In this document: in pieces, positions 8,101-16,728 of the stretch
Numbering within the stretch: the stretch's first letter is position 1
Layout of the letters: each line of letters starts with the position of its first letter
From: Gammaproteobacteria bacterium
GTDB taxonomy: Bacteria > Pseudomonadota > Gammaproteobacteria > Steroidobacterales > GCA-2729495
DNA: 63,387 nucleotides
Assembly: GCA_023383705.1 (NCBI GenBank)
Contig: JAHDYM010000006.1
Coordinates: 1 to 63,387, forward strand
Reading direction: 5' to 3'
Notes under the pieces: model-generated
What the model saw: only the letters and a program-made list of their open reading frames with translations
Databases searched by the model: none
Told to the model about the DNA's origin: nothing
Position numbers and translations under genes: made by a program

Positions 8101-8140
8101 TATGAACGCGCTGTTCAAGCAGGAAGCCAAGCTCTTTCTG
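8101..8140 (-). promoter_or_regulatory. Promoter-like repeat, copy B
   Basis: Minus-strand TTGGCT (8130-8125), 18 bp spacer, TTCATA (8106-8101), about 30 bp before ATG 8070. The 38 bp 8103-8140 match copy C (8723-8760) at 33 positions, with all differences in the middle of the spacer. Confidence 0.5.
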
Positions 8141-8161
8141 CTTGGCTTCCTTGTGGTTTCA

Positions 8162-8686
8162 TCACGCCACGCGGTACACGCGCTCGCCACCCTGCGCCTT
8201 GTCCGAGGTGATGGTCAGGCCGAGCTTTTTCTTGAACGCTCCGGCGAAGGTGCCGCGCACGGTGTGCGCCTGCCAGCCGGTGGCATCGCAGATTTGATTG
8301 ATGGTCGCGCCTTCCGGACGCTGGAGCATCCGGATGACCTCGGCCTGCTTACTGTTGTCGCGGGTGCGAGGCGCAGGCTTGTCGCCCTTGGCCCACGTCG
8401 CTTCGGCGGCGGTGACGGCGGCGTCCAGTTCGGGATCGGTTCCCGGCAAAGCCTTCGCAGGCTTGCTGCCGGGGCGCGGCATGCCCAGTGCGTCGTAGCC
8501 CTCGGCGGCGACGCGCCAGCCTTCGCCATCGGGTGTGATGAAGGCGCGGTTGAACATGCCTTCCAGCACCTTCTTGCGTGCGCCGCCTTTGACGTTGTCG
8601 GGGAACCACTCGATCTTGCCGCCGCTGGTGTTGATGGCCTTGGCGAGGATGGCGTGCTGGGCCGGGGTGAGTTGTGTGGTGCTCAT
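8162..8686 (-). CDS. DUF3489 domain protein
   Basis: 174 aa from ATG 8686. The C-terminal 75 residues (SKQAEVIRMLQRPEGATINQICDATGWQ, then VRGTFAGAFKKKLGL) match the DUF3489 pattern, a predicted winged-helix DNA-binding domain common in phage and plasmid genes. The N-terminal half also reads as a winged helix (LTPAQHAILAKAINTSGG). It may regulate the adjacent minus-strand units; that is inference. Single-gene unit behind copy C. Confidence 0.85.
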   Translation of the reverse strand: MSTTQLTPAQHAILAKAINTSGGKIEWFPDNVKGGARKKVLEGMFNRAFITPDGEGWRVAAEGYDALGMPRPGSKPAKALPGTDPELDAAVTAAEATWAKGDKPAPRTRDNSKQAEVIRMLQRPEGATINQICDATGWQAHTVRGTFAGAFKKKLGLTITSDKAQGGERVYRVA

Positions 8687-8720
8687 GGTCTGCTCCTGTG
8701 CAGTGGTTGATTGGGATCGT

Positions 8721-8760
8721 GATGAACGCGCTGTTCGCGGGTGAAGCCAAGCTCTTTCTG
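8721..8760 (-). promoter_or_regulatory. Promoter-like repeat, copy C
   Basis: Minus-strand TTGGCT (8750-8745), 18 bp, TTCATC (8726-8721), about 35 bp ahead of ATG 8686. It lies in the divergent gap between the DUF3489 gene and the terminase small subunit gene. Confidence 0.5.
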
Positions 8761-8802
8761 CTCGCACAGGAGCCATCCGAAAAATGATTGAAAAAGGTGC
8801 CG

Positions 8803-9339
8803 ATGGGACTCTCGATTCGCGCCTACGCGCGCCACCGTGGCGTCTCCGACGCGGCGGTGCGCAAGGCCATCGCGACTGGTCGCATCACCCCGGAGGCCGA
8901 CGGAACCGTTGATCCAGAACGCGCCGATGCGGAGTGGGCGCGCAATACCGAAGCGCCGCGCAGCGGCACGCGGACGAAGCCCGTGCGTGTGGCGGTTCCG
9001 CCCGAACCCGCGCCTGCGGGCGACGGCCAGGGTGCATTGCCCGCAGGTGGCGCGTCGCTGCTTCAGGCCCGCACCGTCAACGAGGTGGTCAAGGCGCAGA
9101 CCAACAAGGTGCGGCTGGCGCGGCTCAAGGGCGAACTGGTCGACCGCAATCAGGCCATCGCCCATATCTTCAAGCTGGCGCGCGCCGAACGCGATGCGTG
9201 GCTCAACTGGCCTGCGCGCGTGTCGGCGCAGATGGCGGCGCGGTTGGCGGTCGATCCGCACACGATGCACGTCGCGCTGGAGGCCGCCGTGCGCGAGCAC
9301 TTGCAGGAACTGGGCGATCTGCGCCCGCGCGTGGACTGA
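8803..9339 (+). CDS. Terminase small subunit (Nu1-like)
   Basis: 178 aa. The N-terminus MGLSIRAYARHRGVSDAAVRKAIATGRI is a winged-helix/HTH like lambda Nu1, which recognises cos DNA. The C-terminal half is helical (EVVKAQTNKVRLARLKGELVDRNQAI), as in Nu1-type subunits that contact the large subunit. Start taken at ATG 8803 behind AAAAAGGTG; a TTG at 8788 would add five residues. The stop overlaps the large-subunit ATG by one base. Position immediately before the terminase large subunit supports the call. Confidence 0.8.
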   Translation: MGLSIRAYARHRGVSDAAVRKAIATGRITPEADGTVDPERADAEWARNTEAPRSGTRTKPVRVAVPPEPAPAGDGQGALPAGGASLLQARTVNEVVKAQTNKVRLARLKGELVDRNQAIAHIFKLARAERDAWLNWPARVSAQMAARLAVDPHTMHVALEAAVREHLQELGDLRPRVD

Positions 9340-11297
9340 TGGACATCGACTACGAAGGCGCTGCCGAGATCGCACGCGCGTGGCGCGAAGGCTTGACGCC
9401 CGATCCGCTGCTCACCGTGTCGGAATGGTCGGATCGCCACCGGATGCTATCCAGCAAGGCATCCGCCGAGCCGGGACGCTGGCGCACCAGCCGCACGCCG
9501 TACCTGAAAGACATCATGGATTGCCTGTCGCCGACCTCGCCGGTCGAGCGCGTGGTGTTCATGAAGGCCGCGCAGCTCGGCGCGACCGAGATGGGATCGA
9601 ACTGGATCGGCTACGTCATCCACCATGCGCCGGGGCCGATGATGGCCGTGTGGCCGACGGTGGAGATGGCCAAGCGCAACAGCAAGCAACGCATCGATCC
9701 GCTGATCGAGGAGTCCGGTGTGCTGGCCGAACTGATCGCACCGGCGCGCTCGCGCGATTCGGGAAACACGATTCTGGCGAAGGAGTTTCGCGGCGGCGTG
9801 CTGGTGATGACGGGCGCGAACAGCGCCGTCGGCCTGCGCTCGATGCCGGTGCGGTATCTGTTCTTGGACGAGGTGGACGGCTATCCGCTGGACGTGGAAG
9901 GCGAAGGCGATGCGATCTCGCTGGCGGAGGCGCGCACGCGCACCTTCGCGCGGCGAAAAATCTTCATCGTCTCCACGCCAACGATTGCCGGAGCCTCGGC
10001 CATCGAGCGCGAATACGAGGCCAGCGACCAGCGCCGCTACTTCCTGCCGTGCCCGCATTGCTCGCACCGGCAGTGGCTGCGCTTCGAGCAGCTGCGCTGG
10101 GACAAGGGCGCGCCGGAGACGGCGGCCTACGTCTGCGAATCCTGCGACACCGCGATTGCCGAGCATCACAAGACGTGGATGCTCGAACACGGCGAATGGC
10201 GAAAGATGGTCGAGGGCACGGGCAAGACGGCAGGCTTCCACCTGTCCTCGCTCTACAGCCCGGTGGGCTGGCGCTCCTGGCGCGACATCGCCGCCGCATG
10301 GGAAGCCGCCGTCAGCAAGGAATCCGGATCAGCGGCGGCAATCAAAACCTTCAAGAACACCGAACTCGGCGAGACGTGGGTCGAGGAAGGCGAAGCGCCC
10401 GACTGGCAACGCCTCGTCGAACGCCGCGAGGACTACCGCATCGGCAACGTGCCGCAAGGTGGTCTGCTGCTGGTCGGTGGCGCGGACGTGCAGAAGGATC
10501 GCATCGAAGCCTCGATCTGGGCCTTCGGTCGCGGCAAGGAAGCGTGGCTCATCGAGCACCGCGTGCTGATGGGCGACACCGCCCGCGACACGGTGTGGAA
10601 AGCGCTGGCTGCGATGCTTGCCGAGCACTGGACGCACGCCTCCGGCGCGTCGATGCCGCTGGCACGTTTCGCCCTGGACACTGGCTTTGCGACGCAGGAA
10701 GCCTATGCCTTCGTGCGCGCTTGCCGTGATGCACGGGTGATGCCGGTCAAGGGCGCGGCGCGTGGCGCGGCGCTGATCGGCACGCCGACGGCGGTGGACA
10801 TGAGCCAAGGCGGCAAGCGGCTGCGCCGGGGCATCAAGGTGTTCACGGTCGCGGTCGGCATCGCCAAGCTGGAGTTCTACAACAACCTGCGCAAGGCGGC
10901 CAACGTCGGCGAGGACGGCGTCACCACGACGTTCCCCGCAGGCTTCGTCCACCTGCCCAAGATCGATGCCGAGTTCATCCAGCAGCTCTGCGCCGAGCAG
11001 TTGATCACCCGCCGCGACCGCAACGGCTTCCCGGTGCGCGAATGGCAAAAGATGCGCGAGCGCAACGAGGCGCTCGACTGCTACGTCTACGCCCGCGCCG
11101 CTGCGGCGGCCGCAGGTCTGGATCGTTTCGAGGAGCGCCACTGGCGCGAACTGGAACGACAACTGGGGATGGCCAGTCCGCCACCCCTGGAGTCACCAAT
11201 CGAATCACCTGCTGAGGCCACCCCAAGCGGTGGCCTCACTGTTTCTGGCAACCGCAACCCCGGTCGGCGCGTCATCAAAAGCCGCTGGCTGGGCTGA
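9339..11297 (+). CDS. Terminase large subunit, lambda gpA family
   Basis: 652 aa. The ATPase region contains the modified Walker A KAAQLGATEM (residues 76-85), as in gpA-type terminases, and Walker B LFLDEVDGY. A zinc-ribbon-like segment follows (LPCPHCSHRQ, VCESCD). The nuclease half contains GADVQKDRIE and RFALDTGFAT, the acidic residues expected of its RNase H-like fold. It cuts and pumps phage DNA into proheads. The ATG at 9339 overlaps the small-subunit stop (TGATG); a longer upstream frame is antisense-like and was discarded. Confidence 0.93.
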   Translation: MDIDYEGAAEIARAWREGLTPDPLLTVSEWSDRHRMLSSKASAEPGRWRTSRTPYLKDIMDCLSPTSPVERVVFMKAAQLGATEMGSNWIGYVIHHAPGPMMAVWPTVEMAKRNSKQRIDPLIEESGVLAELIAPARSRDSGNTILAKEFRGGVLVMTGANSAVGLRSMPVRYLFLDEVDGYPLDVEGEGDAISLAEARTRTFARRKIFIVSTPTIAGASAIEREYEASDQRRYFLPCPHCSHRQWLRFEQLRWDKGAPETAAYVCESCDTAIAEHHKTWMLEHGEWRKMVEGTGKTAGFHLSSLYSPVGWRSWRDIAAAWEAAVSKESGSAAAIKTFKNTELGETWVEEGEAPDWQRLVERREDYRIGNVPQGGLLLVGGADVQKDRIEASIWAFGRGKEAWLIEHRVLMGDTARDTVWKALAAMLAEHWTHASGASMPLARFALDTGFATQEAYAFVRACRDARVMPVKGAARGAALIGTPTAVDMSQGGKRLRRGIKVFTVAVGIAKLEFYNNLRKAANVGEDGVTTTFPAGFVHLPKIDAEFIQQLCAEQLITRRDRNGFPVREWQKMRERNEALDCYVYARAAAAAAGLDRFEERHWRELERQLGMASPPPLESPIESPAEATPSGGLTVSGNRNPGRRVIKSRWLG

Positions 11298-11323
11298 ACC
11301 ACCCACTGACCCAAGGAGCCATC

Positions 11324-11815
11324 ATGAGCCTCACCACCCGTATCGAATCGCTGGTCATCCGCGTCGCGCAGGAATTCAACGACGTGCGCGCCAAAACCGG
11401 CAACCTCGCCAACCTGACCACCACCGACAAGTCGAATCTGGTCGCCGCCATCAATGAGTTGCAGGCCGCCGTTGCCGCGTCCGGTGCCATCGACGACGCA
11501 CAGATCACCACGACCACCACCTATTCGTCGTCCAAGATCGTCGCGCTGCTCGATGCGCTCAAGGCCGAAATCCTGGGTGGTGCCGACGCGGCCTACGACA
11601 CGCTGGTGGAAATCCAGCAACTGCTGCAAAACGGCACCAGTGGTCTGGATGCGCTGCTCGCCGCCGTCAACAACCGCGTGCGCTTCGATGCCGCGCAGAC
11701 ACTGACCGCCCCCGAGCAGGCGCAGGCGCGCAGCAACATCGGCGCGGTGTCCGCAAGCGACGTGGGTGACACCGATACCGACTTCGTGGCCGTGTTCGAA
11801 GGCGCGCTGGTCTGA
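11324..11815 (+). CDS. Phage structural protein of unknown role (fibre-like repeats)
   Basis: 163 aa, behind AAGGAGCC. It contains NLTTTDKSNLVAAINELQ and TLTAPEQAQARSNIGAV, short motifs common in phage tail-fibre and baseplate proteins. Its site between terminase and gpW is unusual for a fibre. The first residues (MSLTTRIESLVIRVAQE) are similar to those of the next gene (MSLATRITALASRIGLE), suggesting the two share an attachment or trimerisation helix. Confidence 0.6.
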   Translation: MSLTTRIESLVIRVAQEFNDVRAKTGNLANLTTTDKSNLVAAINELQAAVAASGAIDDAQITTTTTYSSSKIVALLDALKAEILGGADAAYDTLVEIQQLLQNGTSGLDALLAAVNNRVRFDAAQTLTAPEQAQARSNIGAVSASDVGDTDTDFVAVFEGALV

Positions 11816-12207
11816 TGAGCCTCGCCACCCGCATCACCGCCTTGGCCAGCCGCATCGGGCTGGAGGTCAAAACCAAGATCGATGCCAGCCATCCCGGCGT
11901 GGCCAAGGCGTGGGTGTGCTTCGGATACGTCAGCAATCAGGTGGTGATCCGCGCTGCGCACAACGTCGCCAGCGTCACCCGGCTGGGTACGGGCCGCTAC
12001 CGCGTGACCTTCGCCAGCGCCATGCACAACGCCAATTACAGCTGGATGGCCGTCGCCCTCAAGACGCCGACCATTCTCGGTCTGCAGCGCCTTGGCATCG
12101 TCCGCGCCAGCGGCGACACCCAAACCGCGCAACAGCTCGATGTCAGTTGTGCATCCCCGACGGCGGCGACCGATGCCGACGAAATCAACCTCACGGTGTA
12201 CCGCTGA
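11815..12207 (+). CDS. Fibre-tip-like phage protein
   Basis: 130 aa, overlapping the previous stop by one base. After an N-terminal helix like that of its upstream neighbour it reads as a beta-rich domain (KAWVCFGYVSNQVVIRAAHNVASVTRLGTGRYRVTF), a composition typical of C-terminal domains of phage fibres. No enzyme motif. The tight coupling to the 163-aa gene suggests the two proteins act together, possibly as a two-part surface appendage; that is inference. Confidence 0.55.
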   Translation: MSLATRITALASRIGLEVKTKIDASHPGVAKAWVCFGYVSNQVVIRAAHNVASVTRLGTGRYRVTFASAMHNANYSWMAVALKTPTILGLQRLGIVRASGDTQTAQQLDVSCASPTAATDADEINLTVYR

Positions 12208-12428
12208 TGGCCTACACACAAGCCCAACTCGATGCGCTCGAAGCCGCGCTCGCCAAAGGCGAAAAGCGCGTCACCTTCGGCGACAAGACGGTCGAGTACC
12301 GCAGCGTGGACGAACTCATGGCGGCCATCGAGGCGGTCAAACGCGACCTGTTCGAGCAGGCCGCCGCCACGGGCCTGTGGCCGGGCGCGCCGCGCCAGAT
12401 CCGCGTCACCACCGGCAAAGGATTCTGA
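12207..12428 (+). CDS. gpW-family head-tail joining protein
   Basis: 73 aa, with ATG overlapping the previous stop. The sequence (MAYTQAQLDALEAALAKGEKRVTFGDKTVEYRSVDELMAAIEAVKRDL) fits the lambda gpW family closely in length and pattern. gpW caps the filled head before tail joining. Located immediately before the portal gene, as in lambda. Confidence 0.92.
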   Translation: MAYTQAQLDALEAALAKGEKRVTFGDKTVEYRSVDELMAAIEAVKRDLFEQAAATGLWPGAPRQIRVTTGKGF

Positions 12429-12430
12429 AC

Positions 12431-13945
12431 ATGCAGTGGTTTGACCGGATGCGCCGCCACATCGGTGTGCGCCTGCTCGGTGGCACGCCCATCTACGACG
12501 GCATCGGCGGCGGCCGCCGTTCGCTGGCGTGGCAGGTCGGCAACCCCGGCGCGGTGGCGGCACTGGCTTTTACGCAAAACGAGCTGCGCGCCAAAAGCCG
12601 CGATCTGGTGCGGCGCAACGCCTGGGCGGCGGCAGGCGTCGAGGCTTTCGTGTCGAATGCCATCGGCACCGGCATCAAGCCGCAGTCGATGGTGGCCGAC
12701 AACGCACTGCGCGAAGCCATCCACAGCTTGTGGTGGGACTGGTGCGAGGAAGCCGATGCGGCGGAACTGACCGACTTCTATGGCCTGCAGGCGCTGGCCT
12801 GCCGGGCGATGCTGGAAGGCGGCGAGTGTCTGGTGCGCCTGCGCTACCGCCGTCCCGAGGACGGCCTGCCGGTCGGGCTGCAATTGCAGTTGCTCGAACC
12901 GGAGCATCTGCCGGCCACGCTCAATCAGGAACTGCCGTCGGGCAACGTGATCCGCGCGGGCATCGAGTTCGACCGGCTTGGGCGGCGCGCGGCCTACCAC
13001 CTGTACCGCTCGCATCCCGGTGACGGTTCGCTGGCTCCGATGTCCGGCACCGGCGGCTGGGTGGGCGGTCTCGACACCGTGCGTGTTCCGGCCAGCGAGA
13101 TCGTCCACCTGTTTCGCCCGCTGCGTCCCGGCCAGATCCGGGGTGAACCGTGGCTCGCCCGCGCGCTGGTCAAGCTCAACGAACTCGACCAGTACGACGA
13201 CGCCGAACTGGTGCGCAAGAAAACCGCCGCGATGTTCGCGGGCTTCATCACGCGCCTTTCGCCCGAGGACAACCTGATGGGCGAAGGGCTGCCGGATGCC
13301 AATGGCGCGGCAATGGCAGGACTGGAACCCGGCACGATGCAGATTCTGGAGCCGGGCGAGGATGTGAAATTCAGCCAGCCCGCCGACGTCGGCGCGAGCT
13401 ACGCCGAATTCCTGCGGATGCAGTTTCGGGCGGTGGCCGCCGCGATGGGTATCACCTACGAGATGCTCACCGGCGATCTGACGCAGGTGAACTACTCGTC
13501 GATCCGCGCGGGTCTCTTGGAGTTTCGTCGGCGCTGCGAAGCCATCCAGCACAACGTGATCGTGCACCAACTGTGCCGCCCGATCTGGCGCGCGTGGATG
13601 GAACAGGCCGCGCTGGAAAGCGCGCTGGCATTGCCGCAGTTCAACCAGAACAAGCGCGACTACCTGTCGGCGCGCTGGATTCCGCAGGGCTGGCAGTGGG
13701 TCGATCCGAAGAAGGAGTTCGACGCGATGCTGACCGCCATTCGGGCGGGGCTGCTCTCGCGCTCGGAAGCCATCTCGGCCTTCGGCTACGACGCCGAGGA
13801 CATCGACCGCGAAATCGCGGCTGACAACCAGCGTGCCGACGAACTCGGTCTGGTGTTCGATTCCGACCCGCGTCATGACAAACAACCCATTGCAGCGGTG
13901 GGCACGCAGCCCGTCGCACCACCGCAAGACCCACAGGACGATTGA
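12431..13945 (+). CDS. Portal protein, lambda gpB family
   Basis: 504 aa from ATG 12431. Typical lambda-type portal features include the N-terminal 'R...ARSRDLVRRN.WA..GV..FVSN.IGTGI' pattern, the central LLEPEHLP, and the conserved AAAMGITYEMLTGDLTQVNYSSIRAGLLEFRR. It forms the dodecameric ring through which DNA is packaged. Length is normal. The acidic, proline-rich tail ends just before the protease gene. Confidence 0.93.
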   Translation: MQWFDRMRRHIGVRLLGGTPIYDGIGGGRRSLAWQVGNPGAVAALAFTQNELRAKSRDLVRRNAWAAAGVEAFVSNAIGTGIKPQSMVADNALREAIHSLWWDWCEEADAAELTDFYGLQALACRAMLEGGECLVRLRYRRPEDGLPVGLQLQLLEPEHLPATLNQELPSGNVIRAGIEFDRLGRRAAYHLYRSHPGDGSLAPMSGTGGWVGGLDTVRVPASEIVHLFRPLRPGQIRGEPWLARALVKLNELDQYDDAELVRKKTAAMFAGFITRLSPEDNLMGEGLPDANGAAMAGLEPGTMQILEPGEDVKFSQPADVGASYAEFLRMQFRAVAAAMGITYEMLTGDLTQVNYSSIRAGLLEFRRRCEAIQHNVIVHQLCRPIWRAWMEQAALESALALPQFNQNKRDYLSARWIPQGWQWVDPKKEFDAMLTAIRAGLLSRSEAISAFGYDAEDIDREIAADNQRADELGLVFDSDPRHDKQPIAAVGTQPVAPPQDPQDD

Positions 13946-13946
13946 T

Positions 13947-15254
13947 ATGCCTCTCATCCATCTGGCGTCGCGCCTCTACGGCACGCCACTGCTCATCGCG
14001 CGCCCCAAACTCGACGTGATCCTGTCGGTACTGGGTTCGCGCATCGGCCTGCACGATCTGGCGCTGCCCGATCTGGACATGGCGCTGCCTGCGCCACGCC
14101 AGTCAGTTCCCTCAGCGCAGACGGGCATCGCCGTGATCCCGGTGGTCGGTGCGTTGGTCAAACGGGCGATGGGCATCGAGGCCGCGTCCGGCCTCATGTC
14201 CTACGACGAAATCGACGACCGGCTGGATGCCGCGCTGGCCGATCCGCAGATCGGCGGCATCCTGCTCGATCTGGACTCGCCCGGCGGCGAGGCCGGTGGC
14301 GTGTTCGAACTGGCGCAGCGCATCCGCGCCGCCAGCACCATCAAGCCGATCTGGGCGCACGCCAACGATGCCGCGTACTCGGCGGCCTATGCCATCGCGG
14401 CCGCCTGCCAGCGCCTGACGTTGTCGCAAACCGGCGGCGTCGGCTCGATTGGCGTGATCGCGTTGCACGTCGACCAGTCGGTGAAAGATGCCAAGGACGG
14501 CATTTCCTACACCGCCGTCTACGCCGGTGGCCACAAAAACGACTTCTCGCCACACGAGCCCTTGAGTCCGCAGGCCAGCACGGTGCTGCAAACCGAAGTG
14601 GATCGGCTCTACAACCTGTTCGTGAATCAGGTCGCCACGATGCGCGGTCTCGATGCAGACGCCGTGCGCGCCACCAAAGCCGCTCTGTTCCACGGCGATC
14701 AGGCGGTGGCGGCGGGCCTTGCCGATGCGGTGTTGCCGCTCGATCAGGTGCTCACCGAATTTGCCGAAGCGCTGGCATCGCAACGCCGCTTGGTACAGCC
14801 GGGGCTGGCGCGCGCCTCGCCGTCGAGCCTGCCATCCACAGCACTGACCCGAAACCGTTCATTCACCCTGGAGAACCCCATGACCGACCATGACCCGCAA
14901 CACGACGACGCGCTCGATCCCATCGATCCCGCCTCGCAGGACGAGCCACAGCAACCCGCAAGCGATCCGCAACCGACGCCTGCCGCCAGCGCTGCGCTGG
15001 CCCAAGCGCGTGCCAGCGGTATCGGCCAGGCACAGGCCATTGCCGAACTCTGCCTGATCGCAGGTACACCGCAACGCACGGCGGAATTCCTCTCCGCTGG
15101 CCTGTCCGAAGCGCAGGTGCGCCGCGCCTTGCTCGACGCCCGTGCCGAGCAGCCCGAAATCGCCTCGCGCATCACTGCCGACGCCGGGACGTCGCTGCGC
15201 CCCGAGCACAGCCCGGTGGTGGCCGCCGCCAAGAAACTCGCCCACAAGGAGTAA
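13947..15254 (+). CDS. S49-type prohead protease (lambda gpC-like) with scaffold C-terminus
   Basis: 435 aa. The ClpP/SppA fold is visible: LDLDSPGGEAGG (residues 108-118), catalytic-Ser segment AYSAAYAIAAAC (Ser145 likely), GGVGSIGV, and a probable catalytic Lys in YAGGHKNDFSP. The last ~120 residues are acidic, Gln/Pro-rich and scaffold-like. In lambda, gpC is fused to the scaffold Nu3, which is also made from an internal start. The same layout appears here (separate entry). Overlapping or near-overlapping neighbours indicate one head operon. Confidence 0.9.
   Translation: MPLIHLASRLYGTPLLIARPKLDVILSVLGSRIGLHDLALPDLDMALPAPRQSVPSAQTGIAVIPVVGALVKRAMGIEAASGLMSYDEIDDRLDAALADPQIGGILLDLDSPGGEAGGVFELAQRIRAASTIKPIWAHANDAAYSAAYAIAAACQRLTLSQTGGVGSIGVIALHVDQSVKDAKDGISYTAVYAGGHKNDFSPHEPLSPQASTVLQTEVDRLYNLFVNQVATMRGLDADAVRATKAALFHGDQAVAAGLADAVLPLDQVLTEFAEALASQRRLVQPGLARASPSSLPSTALTRNRSFTLENPMTDHDPQHDDALDPIDPASQDEPQQPASDPQPTPAASAALAQARASGIGQAQAIAELCLIAGTPQRTAEFLSAGLSEAQVRRALLDARAEQPEIASRITADAGTSLRPEHSPVVAAAKKLAHKE
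14880..15254 (+). CDS. Nested scaffold protein (Nu3-like), internal start
   Basis: In-frame ATG at 14880, equal to Met312 of the protease, preceded by CTGGAGAACCCC. This RBS-like string closely resembles those before the capsid (CTGGAGAACCCAA) and holin-like genes. It would yield a 124-aa acidic protein (MTDHDPQHDDALDPIDPASQ...), the size and character of lambda-type scaffolds. The internal start is inferred from the RBS and the lambda precedent, not shown directly. Confidence 0.65.
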   Translation: MTDHDPQHDDALDPIDPASQDEPQQPASDPQPTPAASAALAQARASGIGQAQAIAELCLIAGTPQRTAEFLSAGLSEAQVRRALLDARAEQPEIASRITADAGTSLRPEHSPVVAAAKKLAHKE

Positions 15255-15257
15255 GCC

Positions 15258-15635
15258 ATGACTGCCATGACCCAGCCCAAGAACCTCGGTGACGTGCTCA
15301 AGTACGAAGCGCCGAATCTCTACTCGCGTGAAACCAACACCGTCGCCGCCGCGCAGAACCTCGCCCTCGGCACCGTGGTGGGCCGCGATACCGCCACGGC
15401 CAAGCTCAAGGCTTTCGATCCCGGTGCATCGGACGGCAGCGAAATCGCCATCGGTGTGCTCGGTAACGACGTGGACGCCACGCTGATCGACCGCGACGAC
15501 GCGATCCTGATCGCCCGCCACGCCATCGTCGCGCGCGGCGCGCTCATCTGGCCGACCGGCATCACGCCCACGCAAAAGGCCTCCGCCGAAGCGCATCTGA
15601 CCTTCCTCGGCGTGCTGGTACGCGACAGCGCCTGA
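15258..15635 (+). CDS. Head decoration protein, lambda gpD family
   Basis: 125 aa, 3 bp after the protease stop. The N-terminus LGDVLKYEAPNLYSRETNTVA and the block DATLIDRDDAILIARHAIVA fit the gpD-type decoration proteins that trimerise on expanded capsids. Position between scaffold and major capsid is as in lambda. A terminator-like hairpin follows before the capsid gene. Confidence 0.9.
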   Translation: MTAMTQPKNLGDVLKYEAPNLYSRETNTVAAAQNLALGTVVGRDTATAKLKAFDPGASDGSEIAIGVLGNDVDATLIDRDDAILIARHAIVARGALIWPTGITPTQKASAEAHLTFLGVLVRDSA

Positions 15636-15665
15636 TCGCATTCCCTTCGTTTCACTCCCCCGATG

Positions 15666-15690
15666 ACCCGCCGCTGGCGGGTTTCGTCAT
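15666..15690 (+). terminator. Intercistronic hairpin before capsid gene
   Basis: ACCCGCC (15666-15672), GCT loop, GGCGGGT (15676-15682), then TTCGTCATTTC. The T-run is weak, so it may be a partial terminator or mRNA-stabilising hairpin that raises capsid expression. The stem matches the hairpins at 4212 and 29573. Confidence 0.5.
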
Positions 15691-15705
15691 TTCTGGAGAA
15701 CCCAA

Positions 15706-16728
15706 ATGCAGAACCCCTTTGAAAATCCCGGCTTCTCGATGGCCAGCCTCACCGCCGCCATCAACCTCTTGCCCAACCGCTACGGGCGTCTGGAGCAACT
15801 CGACCTGTTTCCGGCGCGACCGGTGCGCACCCGGCAGATCATCGTCGAGGAGTTCGCCGGTCGGCTGAACCTCTTGCCGACCCGCGCGCCCGGTTCGCCC
15901 GGCACGGTCGGTGAGCGTGGCCAGCGCAAGCTGCGATCCTTCGTGATCCCGCACATCCCGCACGACGACGTGGTGCTGCCGGAAGAAGTGCAAGGCCTGC
16001 GCGCCTTCGGCTCGGAAACCGAGATGGAGGCCATCGGCGGCGTGATGGCGCGTCATCTGGAGACGATGCGCAACAAGCACGCCATCACCCTGGAGCACCT
16101 GCGCATGGGCGCGCTCAAGGGTGAAATCCTCGACGCCGACGGCAGCACGCTGGTCGATCTGTTCGACGAGTTCGACATCAGCGCGCAGAGCGTGCCCTTC
16201 GAGTTCTCCACCACCACCGACAACGGCCAGCTCAAAGGCGCCTGCCTGGAATTGCTGGGGCTGATGGAAGTGGGCCTTGCGGGCGAGTTCTCCACCGGCA
16301 TCCATGTGCTGTGCTCGCCGGAGTTCTTCCGCGCACTGACCACCCATAAGGAGGTCAAGACCGCCTACCAGAACTGGCAGCAAGGCGCGGTGCTGATCAA
16401 CGACATGCGCGCAGGCTTCAACTACAGCGGCATCACCTTCGAGGAGTACCGGGGTCAGGCGTCCTACGTGCAGGCCGACGGCACGCTGGGTACGCGCCGC
16501 TTCATCGCCGCCGGGGAAGCCCACGCCTTCCCGCTGGGCACGGTGGACACCTTCGCCACCTACTTTGCACCGGCGGACTTCAACGAAACGGTGAACACGC
16601 TGGGCCAGCCGCTGTACGCCAAGCAGGAGCCGCGCAAGTTCGACCGGGGCACCGATCTGCATACGCAATCGAACCCGCTGCCGATGTGCCACCGCCCCGG
16701 CGTGCTGATCAAGCTGACCTCGGCCTGA
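15706..16728 (+). CDS. Major capsid protein, lambda gpE family
   Basis: 340 aa behind CTGGAGAACCCAA. Typical gpE-like patterns: FSMASLTAAINLLPNRYGRLEQLDLFP at the N-terminus, then EEFAGRLNLLPTRAPG, and the C-terminal TYFAPADFNETVNTLGQPLYAKQEPRKFDRGTDL run common to this HK97-fold branch. It would build the icosahedral shell. Its stop overlaps the next start by one base. Confidence 0.93.
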   Translation: MQNPFENPGFSMASLTAAINLLPNRYGRLEQLDLFPARPVRTRQIIVEEFAGRLNLLPTRAPGSPGTVGERGQRKLRSFVIPHIPHDDVVLPEEVQGLRAFGSETEMEAIGGVMARHLETMRNKHAITLEHLRMGALKGEILDADGSTLVDLFDEFDISAQSVPFEFSTTTDNGQLKGACLELLGLMEVGLAGEFSTGIHVLCSPEFFRALTTHKEVKTAYQNWQQGAVLINDMRAGFNYSGITFEEYRGQASYVQADGTLGTRRFIAAGEAHAFPLGTVDTFATYFAPADFNETVNTLGQPLYAKQEPRKFDRGTDLHTQSNPLPMCHRPGVLIKLTSA

